The notes below the pieces were generated by a model. That model searched no databases. It was not told the origin of the DNA and was given only the letters and a program-made list of their open reading frames with translations. Shown here piece after piece: positions 52,501-60,743 of a stretch of 64,000 nucleotides of DNA. The DNA is taken from the NCBI RefSeq assembly GCF_025567345.1, contig NZ_JAOQJS010000001.1:434001-498000 (forward strand), in the 5' to 3' direction. Within the stretch, counting starts at the first letter, position 1; every line of letters begins with the position of its first letter. This DNA is from Coprococcus ammoniilyticus (lineage in GTDB: Bacteria; Bacillota; Clostridia; Lachnospirales; Lachnospiraceae). Both the position numbers and the translations under genes were made by a program.

Positions 52501-55318
52501 AAATCTTGCAGAGAACCAGTTGATCATTGATGAGTCCAGCCTGGAGGATACTACTACCGGTACATATGCAATTAATAACATTGTTGCACATGACGGATTC
52601 CAGATCACAGATATCCTGTTGGATGGCAAGTCCATTATAAATGACAGCAGTTATGTTACAAAGAATCAGGAAACAGGAGAGTACAATGTAGTATTATCGG
52701 TATCTGAATATCGTGGTGAGACGATAAAATTTGCAGTTAAAGCAAAATCAACCGTAGAATCGATCAGCATCGAACGTTTCCCAAATAAGACAGCATTTGC
52801 CAAAGGGGCAGAGTTTGATCTGAATGGTCTGAAGGTAGTAAAGACATATAAGAATAAGAAGACTGCACCGGTTGATATTGATAAAGAGCTGAAGGTTACA
52901 GGCTATGATATGAACAGCGTTTCTGCACAGACGGTAACACTTCAGTATATTGCAGATGACAGATACAGTGATGATATTACAGCATCCTATGAGATAACTG
53001 TATTTGATTTTGCAGGCTTAAATCAGGCAAAGACCACACTTACTGCGGGCGGCGAATCATTTGTTGCTACAGATGTAGATAATGAGGAGCATGTTGTTAA
53101 GTTTGCATTAGGTAAGAATGTCGGTGATATCTCAGCACTGAAGGATAAGATCCGTCTTCAGGTACAGGGATTTACCAATACAGTTGGTCAGATCGATTTT
53201 GTATCAAGTGAGGTAGTCGGACAGAATGCGGTTGAGGCAACATATGTAGCAGATATATATGTAGATAAAGCAAAAACAGTAGTGATCCAGTATACAATAG
53301 TGATCACACAGCCAACCTTATACTATGATCTTGCAGAGGCAGCAGTAGCAGTAAATGGCGAATATACCTATGATGGAACGCAGCAGACACCGGATAAGGA
53401 AAATATCGAAGTTACAATCAATGGCGCAGTTGTTCCGGACGATCAGTATACGGTAGAGTATGGTGAGAATGTGAATGCCGGTACCGGTAGACTTACGATC
53501 AAGGGTGATGGTATTCATACTACAAACAGTAAGGAAGCAACATTTACAATTGCAAAAGCGAAGCTTACGGATATCGATGCACTTGTAAGATCAAATGAAT
53601 TTACAGTTCAGAATGATGTAAAGCATGAGCTTCAGATAGAATTTGGCGAGATCGAAGGCCTTGCAGCAGATGAATATACTGTATCTTATAAGAAGATATC
53701 CGATCAGTCAAATATCGTGGCAAATGTATCAAACGGAGTTATCACGACTGCTTATGATACATCCTATTCAAAGGCAGGAACAGCAGAAATCGCTGTTAAT
53801 GTAACAATTAAGGATAGTGCAGTAAACTACTATGCAGATTCTGAATTATCACATTCCATAAATGTTACATTAACAAAGTATGTAAAGGGAACCAGTATTA
53901 CGATCACTTCCGATTCTGATGATTTTGCGTGGGATGCATCAGCCGGTGAATATAAGGTGACGCTTTATAAGGGCGAGAAGATCTGGATCGATGCCAAACT
54001 TAACGATGAATCAACAGATGTTATTGATTATAAGGTCGCAGAAGGCGGCGAAGAGATAGCTGCTTGTGATGGAATTACCATTTCTGCGTTAGGCAAGGGA
54101 TCGACCATTATCACTGCAAGTACAGGTAAGGGCGCTACAACAAAGAGGATTGCAGTAACGGTTCTTCCAACTACCAGACTTGAATTAACCGGTACGGAGA
54201 CTTATGAGAAGGTATTTGGCGATAGCGCATTTACACTGGATGTGGCTTTGAAGGATGCAGCGCTTGAATCCAAGCTCTCTGCATTACGGTATGTTTCGGC
54301 TGATCCGGAGGTTGCTGCTGTAGATGAGACCGGTAAAGTTACTATAACGGGATGCGGTGAGACTACAATTACAGTAACATCCTATACAGAAGAAAGAGCA
54401 TATACATCTGACGAATATGTAGTAATAATCAAGGTTAAGGCACCACATACAAAACATATCAAAGATAATGGAACAAGAGTTGAGCCAACCTGTGAGAAAA
54501 ATGGTTCTATCACATATAGATGTACCGAGTGTAATGAGGTTATGGATATAGAAGAACTGAAGGCAACCGGACATACATGGGATAAAGGAAAGGTTACAAC
54601 ACAGCCAACTACAAAGACAGAGGGTGTAAAGACATATACCTGCAGTGTCTGCAAAAAGACAAGAACAGAGCCAATCGCAAAACTTCAGGAACCGACACCG
54701 GTGAAGCCAACACCGGAAAAACCAATAGTAAAACCGCTCAAGAAGGGGGATGTGGTTTCTGATGACAGTAAAGCTGCAAAGGTTCAGGTTATAAGCACAT
54801 CCAAGAAAACAGTTGCATATAAAGCACCTGTAAATAAAAAGGCTAAGACTGTCAGCATTCCGGCAACCGTGAAGATCAGAGGTAAGAAATACAAAGTAAC
54901 ACAGATCTCAGAGGGTGCTTTCAAGAATAATAAGAAGGTAACAAAGGTTACAATCGGAAGCAATGTTAGTAAGATTTCCAAGAATGCTTTCAATGGAGCA
55001 ATAAAACTTAAAACCGTTACTATGGGACAGAACGTAACGGAGATCGGAGCATATGCATTTAAGGGCTGCAAAGTTCTTACCGGTATTACGCTTCCGGCGA
55101 AGACAACGAAGATCGGAGATCAGGCATTTAGCGGATGTAAGAAGCTGAAGACAATTACAATTAAGTCTTCAAAGATTACATCAAAGAAGCTTTCTAAAAA
55201 TGCATTTAAGGGCATCACAAAGGTTACTACGATTAAAGTACCAAAGAAGAAGGTTTCCTCTTATCAGAAGCTGTTTAAGAGCAAAGGCTTATCTTCCAAG
55301 GTCAAGGTAACAAAATAA
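49580..55318 (+). CDS. Large secreted surface protein: Gly-rich repeats, Ig-like domains, CxxC repeats, LRR_5 tail
   Basis: 1912 residues, TTG start at 49580 with AAGGAGGA 7 bases upstream. Domains in order: signal peptide (residues 1-38, cleavage near SEA-A); a beta-rich N-region (about 40-420); about ten copies of a 30-35-residue unit built around GAGIGSG (about 427-735), probably a parallel beta-helix; a beta-rich stalk; Ig-like domains near 1058-1150, 1242-1330, 1434-1530 and 1534-1617; a doublet of CxxC units (about 1620-1704: C-x-x-C spaced with GHTW); a Pro/Lys/Thr linker; and BspA-like leucine-rich repeats to the end (about 1770-1910). No LPxTG sorting motif is visible, so anchoring is unclear. 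Likely an adhesin or surface-binding protein; the ligand is unknown. Confidence 0.85.
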   Translation: MKQKIKFVKRFMSVVVAAVMVFATVAGIGNFFPNIKSEAATRQTLYICDIKSGGFSANYAGYTRLSSDGNAGNVNRGCGKGSDEYIWVKTTTDPAQAYTRIWSVWQNNSGTSSSLDGYSVERKTGDLNDGVGSKSGYIYIYATKDRNAGDPISSLGIWNDTDKKLQYAGGNSGSSLKSQNAERVENVDSNWNKIDGDLNKNAGGAYIYLYCKRAPYVIPNDIRITFDGEYHRGYVESKTSGVSISYDNTGMYQVGSNTTKYAVSKSGMETAYGTFTNTITDPYGYDKYTKLEEGLWLGVKSTAETATKDDYSYSETDGLTIKSDKEMILFGTKSGKVMKGQIKAAGDIDVNLAIRSLTITRNTQGAAITVNPAEGKTVTITAYGTNNLTSSGAYAAIQKNGSGKLVLTSTTKGTINATAGNNATYGAAGIGGGTDKTLKVVSNIEINGNVIIKARGSQPSNESYAAYGAAGIGSQYNMPVDGIRISENADVTAIGANGAAGIGSGANADAANIEIAGGIVNATAGSGTIGSKNIGGAGIGSGAYINDEAKLASGITISGGTVIATGGDGGAGIGSGSDVEATEIKVTGGVVKKATGGTDAAGVGSGANAKVSYIMISGGTVTAVGGANGAGIGSGLAGAASDIYISGNVAVTVTAGTDGAGIGSGKNASVDNINIYLEYAGNLTVDGTENGAGIGSGATDTVSEATNINISNTGFISIRARGNGAGIGAGLNSETRDINIIGEVVETKGKLIVIAANGPAIGAYAGDVKNVNVLTDATVNLSAENGIAVGALNGSSASDITIIGDNICGAKAEDVPVLGTVSNSVLFVGKTYEVYGTATIRKSTHIKAGTTLELPSSSKLIIPKDVELVVDPQHDDVLPGALVWAADSDAQLIINGTLTVKGTMAMDSEYGIIVLNGSLNLEENANIYGKFFMNGKYTGNGVITKGKNQTPEEGEIAVYLELDIDDGVTYNAKGNLAENQLIIDESSLEDTTTGTYAINNIVAHDGFQITDILLDGKSIINDSSYVTKNQETGEYNVVLSVSEYRGETIKFAVKAKSTVESISIERFPNKTAFAKGAEFDLNGLKVVKTYKNKKTAPVDIDKELKVTGYDMNSVSAQTVTLQYIADDRYSDDITASYEITVFDFAGLNQAKTTLTAGGESFVATDVDNEEHVVKFALGKNVGDISALKDKIRLQVQGFTNTVGQIDFVSSEVVGQNAVEATYVADIYVDKAKTVVIQYTIVITQPTLYYDLAEAAVAVNGEYTYDGTQQTPDKENIEVTINGAVVPDDQYTVEYGENVNAGTGRLTIKGDGIHTTNSKEATFTIAKAKLTDIDALVRSNEFTVQNDVKHELQIEFGEIEGLAADEYTVSYKKISDQSNIVANVSNGVITTAYDTSYSKAGTAEIAVNVTIKDSAVNYYADSELSHSINVTLTKYVKGTSITITSDSDDFAWDASAGEYKVTLYKGEKIWIDAKLNDESTDVIDYKVAEGGEEIAACDGITISALGKGSTIITASTGKGATTKRIAVTVLPTTRLELTGTETYEKVFGDSAFTLDVALKDAALESKLSALRYVSADPEVAAVDETGKVTITGCGETTITVTSYTEERAYTSDEYVVIIKVKAPHTKHIKDNGTRVEPTCEKNGSITYRCTECNEVMDIEELKATGHTWDKGKVTTQPTTKTEGVKTYTCSVCKKTRTEPIAKLQEPTPVKPTPEKPIVKPLKKGDVVSDDSKAAKVQVISTSKKTVAYKAPVNKKAKTVSIPATVKIRGKKYKVTQISEGAFKNNKKVTKVTIGSNVSKISKNAFNGAIKLKTVTMGQNVTEIGAYAFKGCKVLTGITLPAKTTKIGDQAFSGCKKLKTITIKSSKITSKKLSKNAFKGITKVTTIKVPKKKVSSYQKLFKSKGLSSKVKVTK
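50861..51770 (+). repeat. Coding repeats of the GAGIGSG unit
   Basis: Imperfect units of about 90-105 bp, each with GCCGGTATCGGTTCCGG-like sequence (examples at about 50993, 51080, 51188, 51290, 51470, 51560, 51653, 51752). Spacers are mostly variable between units. The same DNA and protein motif repeated suggests expansion by recombination and a beta-helix structure. Confidence 0.8.
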
Positions 55319-55344
55319 AAAATATATAATAACAAGAGTGGGGG

Positions 55345-55380
55345 CGCCGTTTGTGGTAGGAATATCACAGACGGCGTTTT
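55345..55380 (+). terminator. Terminator after the surface protein
   Basis: CGCCGTTTGTG pairs with CACAGACGGCG across GTAGGAATAT (one bulge), followed by TTTTCGTTTT. Confidence 0.8.
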
Positions 55381-55410
55381 CGTTTTATCTGGACAGTATG
55401 AGTCAAGGTG

Positions 55411-55463
55411 AAAAAAATTTGAAAACTTTAAAACCTTTTTCCATTTGCCCCTGTCTTATATAG
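55411..55463 (+). promoter_or_regulatory. Shared promoter motif P1 (ECF-like)
   Basis: An A-tract, then AAACCTTTTT at 55431-55440 and GTCTTATATAG from 55453. The AAAC-to-GTC distance is 22 bases. The whole stretch aligns with P2 (60227-60277) and P3 (61874-61925). AAC..T-rich -35 and GTC -10 boxes are typical of ECF sigma promoters. It precedes the secreted protein at 55542. Confidence 0.65.
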
Positions 55464-55541
55464 TAGAAGGCAGGAAAATATAATATTTCTCTTGCATCTG
55501 TAAATATTTGTTGTAATAAAAAAATGAAAAGGAGAAGAAAA

Positions 55542-56633
55542 ATGATGAAAAACAAGAGTTTATGGAAAGGGTTAATTGTAATGCTGGCAGCAGCATTCGT
55601 AATGTTAGTGATGCCAGTGCAGAAGGCATTTGCAGCAGGAACAACAGAGGGACCAAAACTGAAATGGGGCAGTTCGTATAGTGGCAGTACAGAGACCAGT
55701 AAATGTTATAAATATGCATTTTCTTTGAAACAATCCGGAAATGTCACCTTTGTATTTCAGGTATCGGATGCTGGATATGCATTTACCAGTATGGGTAAAA
55801 TAACAGTTTTGGACGAAACAGGAAAAGAAGTATACAAGATTTATAATGTGGGAGATTGTAGTTTATCGCTGGATTTGCTGGCAGGTAATTATACATTAAG
55901 AATAGGCATGGAAGGTGGTATGGATGGTTGTAATTTTACATTTACACCATCATTTAAGCCATCTAAGGAAACGAAGTCCGAGCATGCAATGGCAAAGAAT
56001 AATGAGATGGGAACAGCAACCTCTTATAAGATTGGTAAATCTGTAAAAGGACAGTTAGCGTTGAATGATGATATAGATATTTATAAGATGAGAGTAACAA
56101 AAAGTCAGTATCTGAATCTGACGGTATCTAGTAAGCTCCGTGAACTGAACATTAATTTGGTAAACACAAGTGGCAGTCGGAATGTTAGTATATCAGATAT
56201 TGAAGCGGGACTTCATAAATACAGAGTATTTTTACCAAAGGGTACATATTATGTCAAGTTCAGAGGTGGTGTAAATTACGCAACGGACTATCATTATACA
56301 GGTAAGTATTCCTTTAGAACTTCTGTAACTGCAATACCAAAGCCAACTATTACTAAAACAAAACCGGATAATAAGTATAAGACGATGTATATACGGTGTA
56401 AGAAAAATTCATTGGCAAATGGCTATCAGTTCCAGATTGCAAGAGACAAAAAGTTTAAAAAGGGCAAAAAGACAAAGCAGGATGAATATACAGGAATGTA
56501 TATGGTTGATTTGAAAAAAGGAACATATTATGTTCGTGTTCGTTCTTATGTGAAAATTGATAATTATGGTAGTACTCCGGATGAATATTATTATTCTTCT
56601 TGGAGTAAGGTTAAGACTGTTAAGATTAAATAA
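55542..56633 (+). CDS. Secreted beta-sandwich protein, paralogue 1 of module
   Basis: About 363 residues. ATG 55542 lies after AAAGGAGA. Signal peptide at residues 1-30 (LIVMLAAAFVMLVMPVQKAFA). Two pre-peptidase-C-like beta domains follow, each with the D-Y-K-M/F..G-x-Y-x-V rhythm: about 35-135 (WGSSYSGSTE.. to AGNYTLRIG) and about 150-265 (DIYKMRVTKSQYLNLTV.. to PKGTYYVKF). The last 90 residues are a fibronectin-III-like domain (GYQFQIARDKKFKKG.., GTYYVRVRSYV, SSWSKVKTVKIK). It matches the protein at 60744 along its length, with the same domain order. Function unknown; probably surface or matrix binding. Preceded by promoter P1. Confidence 0.8.
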   Translation: MMKNKSLWKGLIVMLAAAFVMLVMPVQKAFAAGTTEGPKLKWGSSYSGSTETSKCYKYAFSLKQSGNVTFVFQVSDAGYAFTSMGKITVLDETGKEVYKIYNVGDCSLSLDLLAGNYTLRIGMEGGMDGCNFTFTPSFKPSKETKSEHAMAKNNEMGTATSYKIGKSVKGQLALNDDIDIYKMRVTKSQYLNLTVSSKLRELNINLVNTSGSRNVSISDIEAGLHKYRVFLPKGTYYVKFRGGVNYATDYHYTGKYSFRTSVTAIPKPTITKTKPDNKYKTMYIRCKKNSLANGYQFQIARDKKFKKGKKTKQDEYTGMYMVDLKKGTYYVRVRSYVKIDNYGSTPDEYYYSSWSKVKTVKIK

Positions 56634-56663
56634 TAATAAATACAACCCTACATAAATAAGTAC

Positions 56664-56730
56664 AAAAACTGACATATGGATCATCATATTTTCGGAAGAA
56701 AAGATACCTGATCCGTATGTCAGTTTTTTG
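56664..56730 (+). terminator. Terminator after secreted protein 1
   Basis: AAAAACTGACATATGGATCA pairs with TGATCCGTATGTCAGTTTTT (one G-U pair), loop about 26 bases, T6. Confidence 0.85.
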
Positions 56731-56777
56731 TTGCCTTTATTTTCTTCATCTTGCTATCCCCTGTGAACTACGTTACA

Positions 56778-56888
56778 ATGAAATCTGGAGAGATTGTACT
56801 GAATATGCATAAGAAAGGCTATTCTTTGGATCAGATTGTCGAGATAACAAATCTGGATGTTAGTGCAGTAAAGGCTATAATAGGCTAA
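56778..56888 (+). pseudogene. Fragment resembling the C-terminus of an Rpn/PD-(D/E)XK transposase-type protein
   Basis: A 36-residue frame (MKSGEIVLNMHKKGYSLDQI.. with ITNLDVSAVKAIIG) has the L-x-x-G-x-S-x-x-x-I-x-x-x-T-x-L pattern of the terminal helices of Rpn-family recombination-promoting nucleases. The catalytic domain is absent upstream; the preceding bases hold the terminator of the previous gene. It may be a decayed mobile-element relic, or a coincidence of a short frame. Confidence 0.35.
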
Positions 56889-56963
56889 ACAGAAAAAACG
56901 GATCTGACATATTTCTATTAAAAGTATACAAAAATGAAAAAACAGGCGTGTGGGAGGCTACAA

Positions 56964-58736
56964 ATGATTTGCAAAACATGTGGGAATGATCTGCAGGGAA
57001 ATGAATATAACTGTCCGTTCTGTGGGGCGGCAGTTGATTATACAGAGGCGGTGGAGCAGGCAAAAGCCGGAAGGGAAGAAGGCTTTTCCTATCTGTATGA
57101 GATGACATATCGGAATAAGCTGTATATTGCGATGAAATACATGAAGAATGAGGATGAAGCGATGGATGTTCTGCATGATTCCTATGTGAAAGCATTTGAA
57201 CGGCTTTCCGGTCTTCAGGATGCAAATTCATTTCCTGGATGGCTCAGTACCATTGTTGCAAATACCGCAAGGAATACATTGCGAGACCGCCATACAGTGA
57301 ATTTTTCGGATATGCAGAGAGAAGATCAGGATGGGGAGGCATTTGAATATTCGATCGCAGATGAGAACATGACAGCCCAGCCGGAGATGGCATGTACAAC
57401 GAAAGAAACGCAGGAAATGGTACAGGAACTGATCGGTTCATTGTCGGATGAGCAGAGAATGTGTGTGCTGATGTTCCATATTGAAGGATACAGCATAAAA
57501 GATATTGCGACAGTTCTTGGATGTTCAGAGAATACAGTAAAGTCCAGACTGAATTATGGACGTAAGAATATCAAGGCAAAGGCAGAGGAGCTTCAGAAGA
57601 AGGGCTACAAGCTGTACAGCTACACACCTATGGCACTTCTTACCTATCTGCTCATGGCAGAACGAGGAACTATGCTGGTAGCAGGAACCTTCGACAAGCT
57701 GGCAGGTGTTGGAAGTGTAGTCGGTGCCGGACTGATCCATGGTGGAGCAGCAGGTGCGTTATCTGCCGCCGGAAGTGCCGGAGCGACCGGGGCTGCAGGA
57801 TCAGCAGTCGGAACAGGTGCAGCGGCAGGAGGAAAGACTGCGGCAGCCACAGCGGCAAAACAGACCTTTTTAAAGACAGTAGCCGGTAAGATCACGATGG
57901 CGGCAGCCGGGGTAGCAGTAGCAGGTGGAGCAGCCGGAGTAGCAATCTATAATCACAATAAGAATACCTGGCAGGATGCATATACCGAAATAATAAAAGA
58001 ATACGAACAGGAAATTAAGAAGTATAACTGGCAGACTTCACAAGTGAGGGAGAATGAACCGACGTTGGTAGGAGAATCCAGAGCGATTACTGTTGCTGAT
58101 ATTATGGGAGATGATACTCCGGAACTGATCTTTGCGGCACGGGATGAATCAGATCCGAATAAAGCGGATCTTCATATATATACATATATAGATAATGAAG
58201 CAGTACAGGTTTATAGTGGAGAACTTGATACAAGGTCAGATGAGAACCGGGACAAATGGGGAGCAGAAGGAACACCATATGTATTAGTTTGCACTAGAGA
58301 AGCTTCAGAAAATGGATGCCGGATGTACATACTATGCAGTGATGGACAGAGTGATGATACGGAGATTGGGGTCGTAGATAAGATTGTAGAATTCGATGTG
58401 GCTTCATCTAGTGGAGATTATCTGCAGCCGATTGTCTGGACCTGTCATGCAGAACAAGTGGGGGATGAAGAAACAGCACTGCTTGCAGAACGGGACGGTA
58501 TATCTGTGGCATGGGAAGAATATCAGACAAAACGCGACGAAATATATCAAGAAGTGGATAGTGAGGTTCTGAAGAACATGGCGGCGACAGCTCCTAATGG
58601 CATATATGATCAGTTGGCAAATATTAACAGGGATTCGTCAGGAAATATAATGGCAGCTCGAAATTTAGGAGGAGCAAGTGACGGATGTGAAATGTCCTAT
58701 GCAAATGCATTGAAATATTTAAAAAAGAATAAATAA
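56964..58736 (+). CDS. Zinc-ribbon, membrane-tethered sigma-70/ECF factor, copy 1
   Basis: About 590 residues. ATG 56964 follows GGGAGG; an upstream ATG at 56934 is rejected. Domains: zinc ribbon (C3, C6, C17, C20: CKTCG..CPFCG); sigma region 2 (about 40-105: NKLYIAMKYMKNEDEAMDVLHDSYVKAFERL); sigma region 4 (about 155-205: EQRMCVLMFHIEGYSIKDIA and CSENTVKSRLNYGRK); Ala/Gly-rich linker; membrane segment (about 306-328: KITMAAAGVAVAGGAAGVAIY); and a C-terminal domain (about 335-590) with a calcium-binding-like DIMGDDTPELIFAA motif. Thus the sigma part is inside and the C-domain probably outside the cell. Known ECFs usually rely on a separate anti-sigma factor; none is seen here. Regulation by its own outer domain is an inference. 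Confidence 0.85.
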   Translation: MICKTCGNDLQGNEYNCPFCGAAVDYTEAVEQAKAGREEGFSYLYEMTYRNKLYIAMKYMKNEDEAMDVLHDSYVKAFERLSGLQDANSFPGWLSTIVANTARNTLRDRHTVNFSDMQREDQDGEAFEYSIADENMTAQPEMACTTKETQEMVQELIGSLSDEQRMCVLMFHIEGYSIKDIATVLGCSENTVKSRLNYGRKNIKAKAEELQKKGYKLYSYTPMALLTYLLMAERGTMLVAGTFDKLAGVGSVVGAGLIHGGAAGALSAAGSAGATGAAGSAVGTGAAAGGKTAAATAAKQTFLKTVAGKITMAAAGVAVAGGAAGVAIYNHNKNTWQDAYTEIIKEYEQEIKKYNWQTSQVRENEPTLVGESRAITVADIMGDDTPELIFAARDESDPNKADLHIYTYIDNEAVQVYSGELDTRSDENRDKWGAEGTPYVLVCTREASENGCRMYILCSDGQSDDTEIGVVDKIVEFDVASSSGDYLQPIVWTCHAEQVGDEETALLAERDGISVAWEEYQTKRDEIYQEVDSEVLKNMAATAPNGIYDQLANINRDSSGNIMAARNLGGASDGCEMSYANALKYLKKNK

Positions 58737-58747
58737 AAAATTATTAG

Positions 58748-58790
58748 AATGCCTTCGGCTGTTTTTTAAGAATCAGTCGAAGACATTTTT
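58748..58790 (+). terminator. Terminator after sigma copy 1
   Basis: AATGCCTTCGGCTG (58748-58761) pairs with CAGTCGAAGACATT (58774-58787) with one mismatch and one G-U pair, then T-run. Confidence 0.7.
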
Positions 58791-58807
58791 ACTTTATAAA
58801 GGAAAAA

Positions 58808-58922
58808 CTCTCCGACTGAAAACGCCGAATCTCTCCGATTATATTTCCGGAATCTCTCCGATTGAAAACTACGAAACTCTCCGATTATACTTCCCAAAAC
58901 TCTCCGATTGGTATATAATCCG
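58808..58922 (+). repeat. Five 23-bp direct repeats upstream of the second ATPase
   Basis: CTCTCCGAYT occurs at 58808, 58831, 58854, 58877 and 58900, an exact 23-bp spacing. Units 1 and 3 continue as TGAAAAC, units 2 and 4 as TATAYTTCC, so a 46-bp double period is also present. The array runs into the promoter, suggesting a row of regulator-binding sites (iteron-like). Confidence 0.9.
58891..58919 (+). promoter_or_regulatory. Promoter of the second ATPase, embedded in the repeats
   Basis: TTCCCA at 58891-58896 (end of repeat 4), 17-base spacer containing repeat 5, TATAAT at 58914-58919. Binding of a protein to the repeats would cover this promoter. Confidence 0.65.
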
Positions 58923-58944
58923 TATTAGAGGTGATAATAAAAAT

Positions 58945-60222
58945 ATGATAAAAGATGCTTATAAAACAAGAATAATTGATAATAGAATTGAACAATTTTT
59001 GGAGAGCTTTGGAGCTGTATGTATAGAAGGACCAAAGTGGTGTGGTAAAACATGGACTTCTTCTTACCATAGCAATAGTGAAATTTATATGGGAGATCCT
59101 GCAGGTAATTTTCAAAATAGAACGCTGGCACAAATGTCGCCGGATTTGGTATTGAATGGTGATAAGCCAAGATTAATTGATGAATGGCAGGAAGTTCCTC
59201 CATTGTGGGATGCAGTTAGATATAAGGTTGATCAAACAGGAGAAAAGGGACAGTTTATATTAACAGGTTCGGCAACTCCTAATCATAAGGGAATCATGCA
59301 TAGTGGTGCAGGAAGAATTGCAAGAATAAAGATGCATCCAATGTCACTTTATGAATCTGGTGACTCGTCCGGCGAAATTTCATTAAAAGAGTTATGCAAT
59401 GATAATATAATTCCGGTTATGACCGGTGAAGTTAATCTGCAAAACTTAATTGAGTATATTATTCGTGGAGGATGGCCCGGTAATATAGATATACCTGTTG
59501 AACAGGCAGCACTTTTGCCAATTCAATATATTGATGCCATAATTGACGATGATGTATATAGAATGGATGGAATAAAACGTAATAAGGAGAAAATGAAACT
59601 GTTACTTCGGTCTTTGGCGAGAAACGAAGCAACTACAGTTACCAATACTTCACTTGCAAAAGATGTGAAAGAAATGGACGATACTGATCTTGATAAAGAT
59701 ACTATTGCTGATTATTTGGATATATTCAAACGACTTTTTATTATAGATAATCAAATGCCATTTTCAACAAATATCCGATCATCTGTTAGAATAAAGCAAG
59801 CGGAGAAACGGCATTTTTGTGATCCTTCTCTTGCTTGCGCTTTGCTGAATGCGACACCGGAGATGTTGATCAATGACCTGCAAACACTTGGATTTTTATT
59901 CGAGTCTCTTTGTGAACGGGATTTGAAAATATATGCAGAATCGTTTGGTGCCTCGTTATATCATTATCAGGATTATGATAATAAAGAAATTGATGCAGTT
60001 GTTGAACTTAGTAATGGTGAATGGTGTGCATTTGAAATTAAATTAGGTGCAAATCAGATTGATGACGCTGCGAAGAGTTTATTAGATATAAACAAAAAGA
60101 TTGGAAATGATCCCAAAGGAAAGCCTGCAAAAATATTGTGTGTTATTTGTGGTTTGTCTAATGCAGCATATAAACGACCGGATGGCGTATATGTTGTGCC
60201 GATTACAGCATTAAAAAATTAA
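58945..60222 (+). CDS. AAA-type ATPase with DUF4143 domain, second copy
   Basis: 425 residues, AGAGGTGAT upstream. Walker A is GPKWCGKT (about residues 34-41), Walker B is PRLIDEWQEVP, followed by LTGSATPNHK. The C-terminal DUF4143-like region includes KDTIADYLDIFKRLFIID (winged-helix-like) and a nuclease-type EIDAVVELSN..CAFEIK (D/E-x-K) motif. It belongs to the same broad family as the protein at 22722 but is not a close copy. It interrupts the run of sigma and secreted genes, and its dense operator array suggests tight control. Role unknown; mobile accessory element is likely. Confidence 0.9.
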   Translation: MIKDAYKTRIIDNRIEQFLESFGAVCIEGPKWCGKTWTSSYHSNSEIYMGDPAGNFQNRTLAQMSPDLVLNGDKPRLIDEWQEVPPLWDAVRYKVDQTGEKGQFILTGSATPNHKGIMHSGAGRIARIKMHPMSLYESGDSSGEISLKELCNDNIIPVMTGEVNLQNLIEYIIRGGWPGNIDIPVEQAALLPIQYIDAIIDDDVYRMDGIKRNKEKMKLLLRSLARNEATTVTNTSLAKDVKEMDDTDLDKDTIADYLDIFKRLFIIDNQMPFSTNIRSSVRIKQAEKRHFCDPSLACALLNATPEMLINDLQTLGFLFESLCERDLKIYAESFGASLYHYQDYDNKEIDAVVELSNGEWCAFEIKLGANQIDDAAKSLLDINKKIGNDPKGKPAKILCVICGLSNAAYKRPDGVYVVPITALKN

Positions 60223-60226
60223 TTTT

Positions 60227-60277
60227 AAAAAAATTCAAAAAATATAAAACTTTTTTGCAACCTCTGTGTCATATAGG
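60227..60277 (+). promoter_or_regulatory. Shared promoter motif P2 (ECF-like)
   Basis: A-tract, AAACTTTTTT at 60247-60256 and GTCATATAGG from 60268, AAAC-to-GTC distance 21 bases. It aligns with P1 and P3. It overlaps the stem-loop at 60256-60303. Confidence 0.6.
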
Positions 60278-60303
60278 TGAAACGATACAGAGGTTGCATT
60301 TTT
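60256..60303 (+). terminator. Stem-loop ending the ATPase unit, overlapping P2
   Basis: TGCAACCTCTGTGTC pairs with GATACAGAGGTTGCA (one G-U pair), loop ATATAGGTGAAAC, then TTTTTT. Good terminator form for the ATPase gene. Confidence 0.8.
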
Positions 60304-60359
60304 TATGGATGAATTTCCGGATGAAATGCTCCTCAGATAAAGAAAAGGAGAATAAAAAA

Positions 60360-60713
60360 ATGAAGAAAATGAAAAGAATCGAAATCGCACAGTACATCGC
60401 ATTGGGAGCAACCTGTTTAACCGTTTTAGGATTTGTCCTTTCCGGTATTTTTGGTGGCAGGATCCCGATGTCTATGATGGGGTATGGAGTTATGGCAGGC
60501 ATTGTTTCCTACTTCTTCGGAGGGTTTGGAACTGCGGTGAGAATGGCAGGCAAGATAGCAAAATGGGGCTGGCTCATCGTACCATTTCCATATGACATCG
60601 TTACAGGTATGGTATCCTTCTTCATCTCGATCATGGTCTTTATCGGATTGCCGATCATCCCGATCCGTAAGGCATACAAAGAGCAGATGATGGATGTTGA
60701 AGTAGTTGAGTAA
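60360..60713 (+). CDS. Small membrane protein of the module
   Basis: 117 residues; ATG 60360 after AAAGGAG (the longer frame from 60255 covers the terminator and is rejected). Three membrane segments: IALGATCLTVLGFVLSGIFGG, MMGYGVMAGIVSYFFGGFG and GWLIVPFPYDIVTGMVSFFI.. with a short charged end. No family is recognised. The start lies within 60 bases of promoter P2 and the gene ends 30 bases before the second secreted-protein gene, so the two form a unit under P2. It has no counterpart next to paralogue 1. Confidence 0.7.
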   Translation: MKKMKRIEIAQYIALGATCLTVLGFVLSGIFGGRIPMSMMGYGVMAGIVSYFFGGFGTAVRMAGKIAKWGWLIVPFPYDIVTGMVSFFISIMVFIGLPIIPIRKAYKEQMMDVEVVE

Positions 60714-60743
60714 AAAGAATGTAGAAAGAGAGGACAGATTATT

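Noticed and set aside
58808..58922. CRISPR-like array
   Set aside because: Repeat unit is only about 10 conserved bases in a 23-bp period, the intervening parts are not unique spacers but alternate between two types, and no cas genes are nearby.
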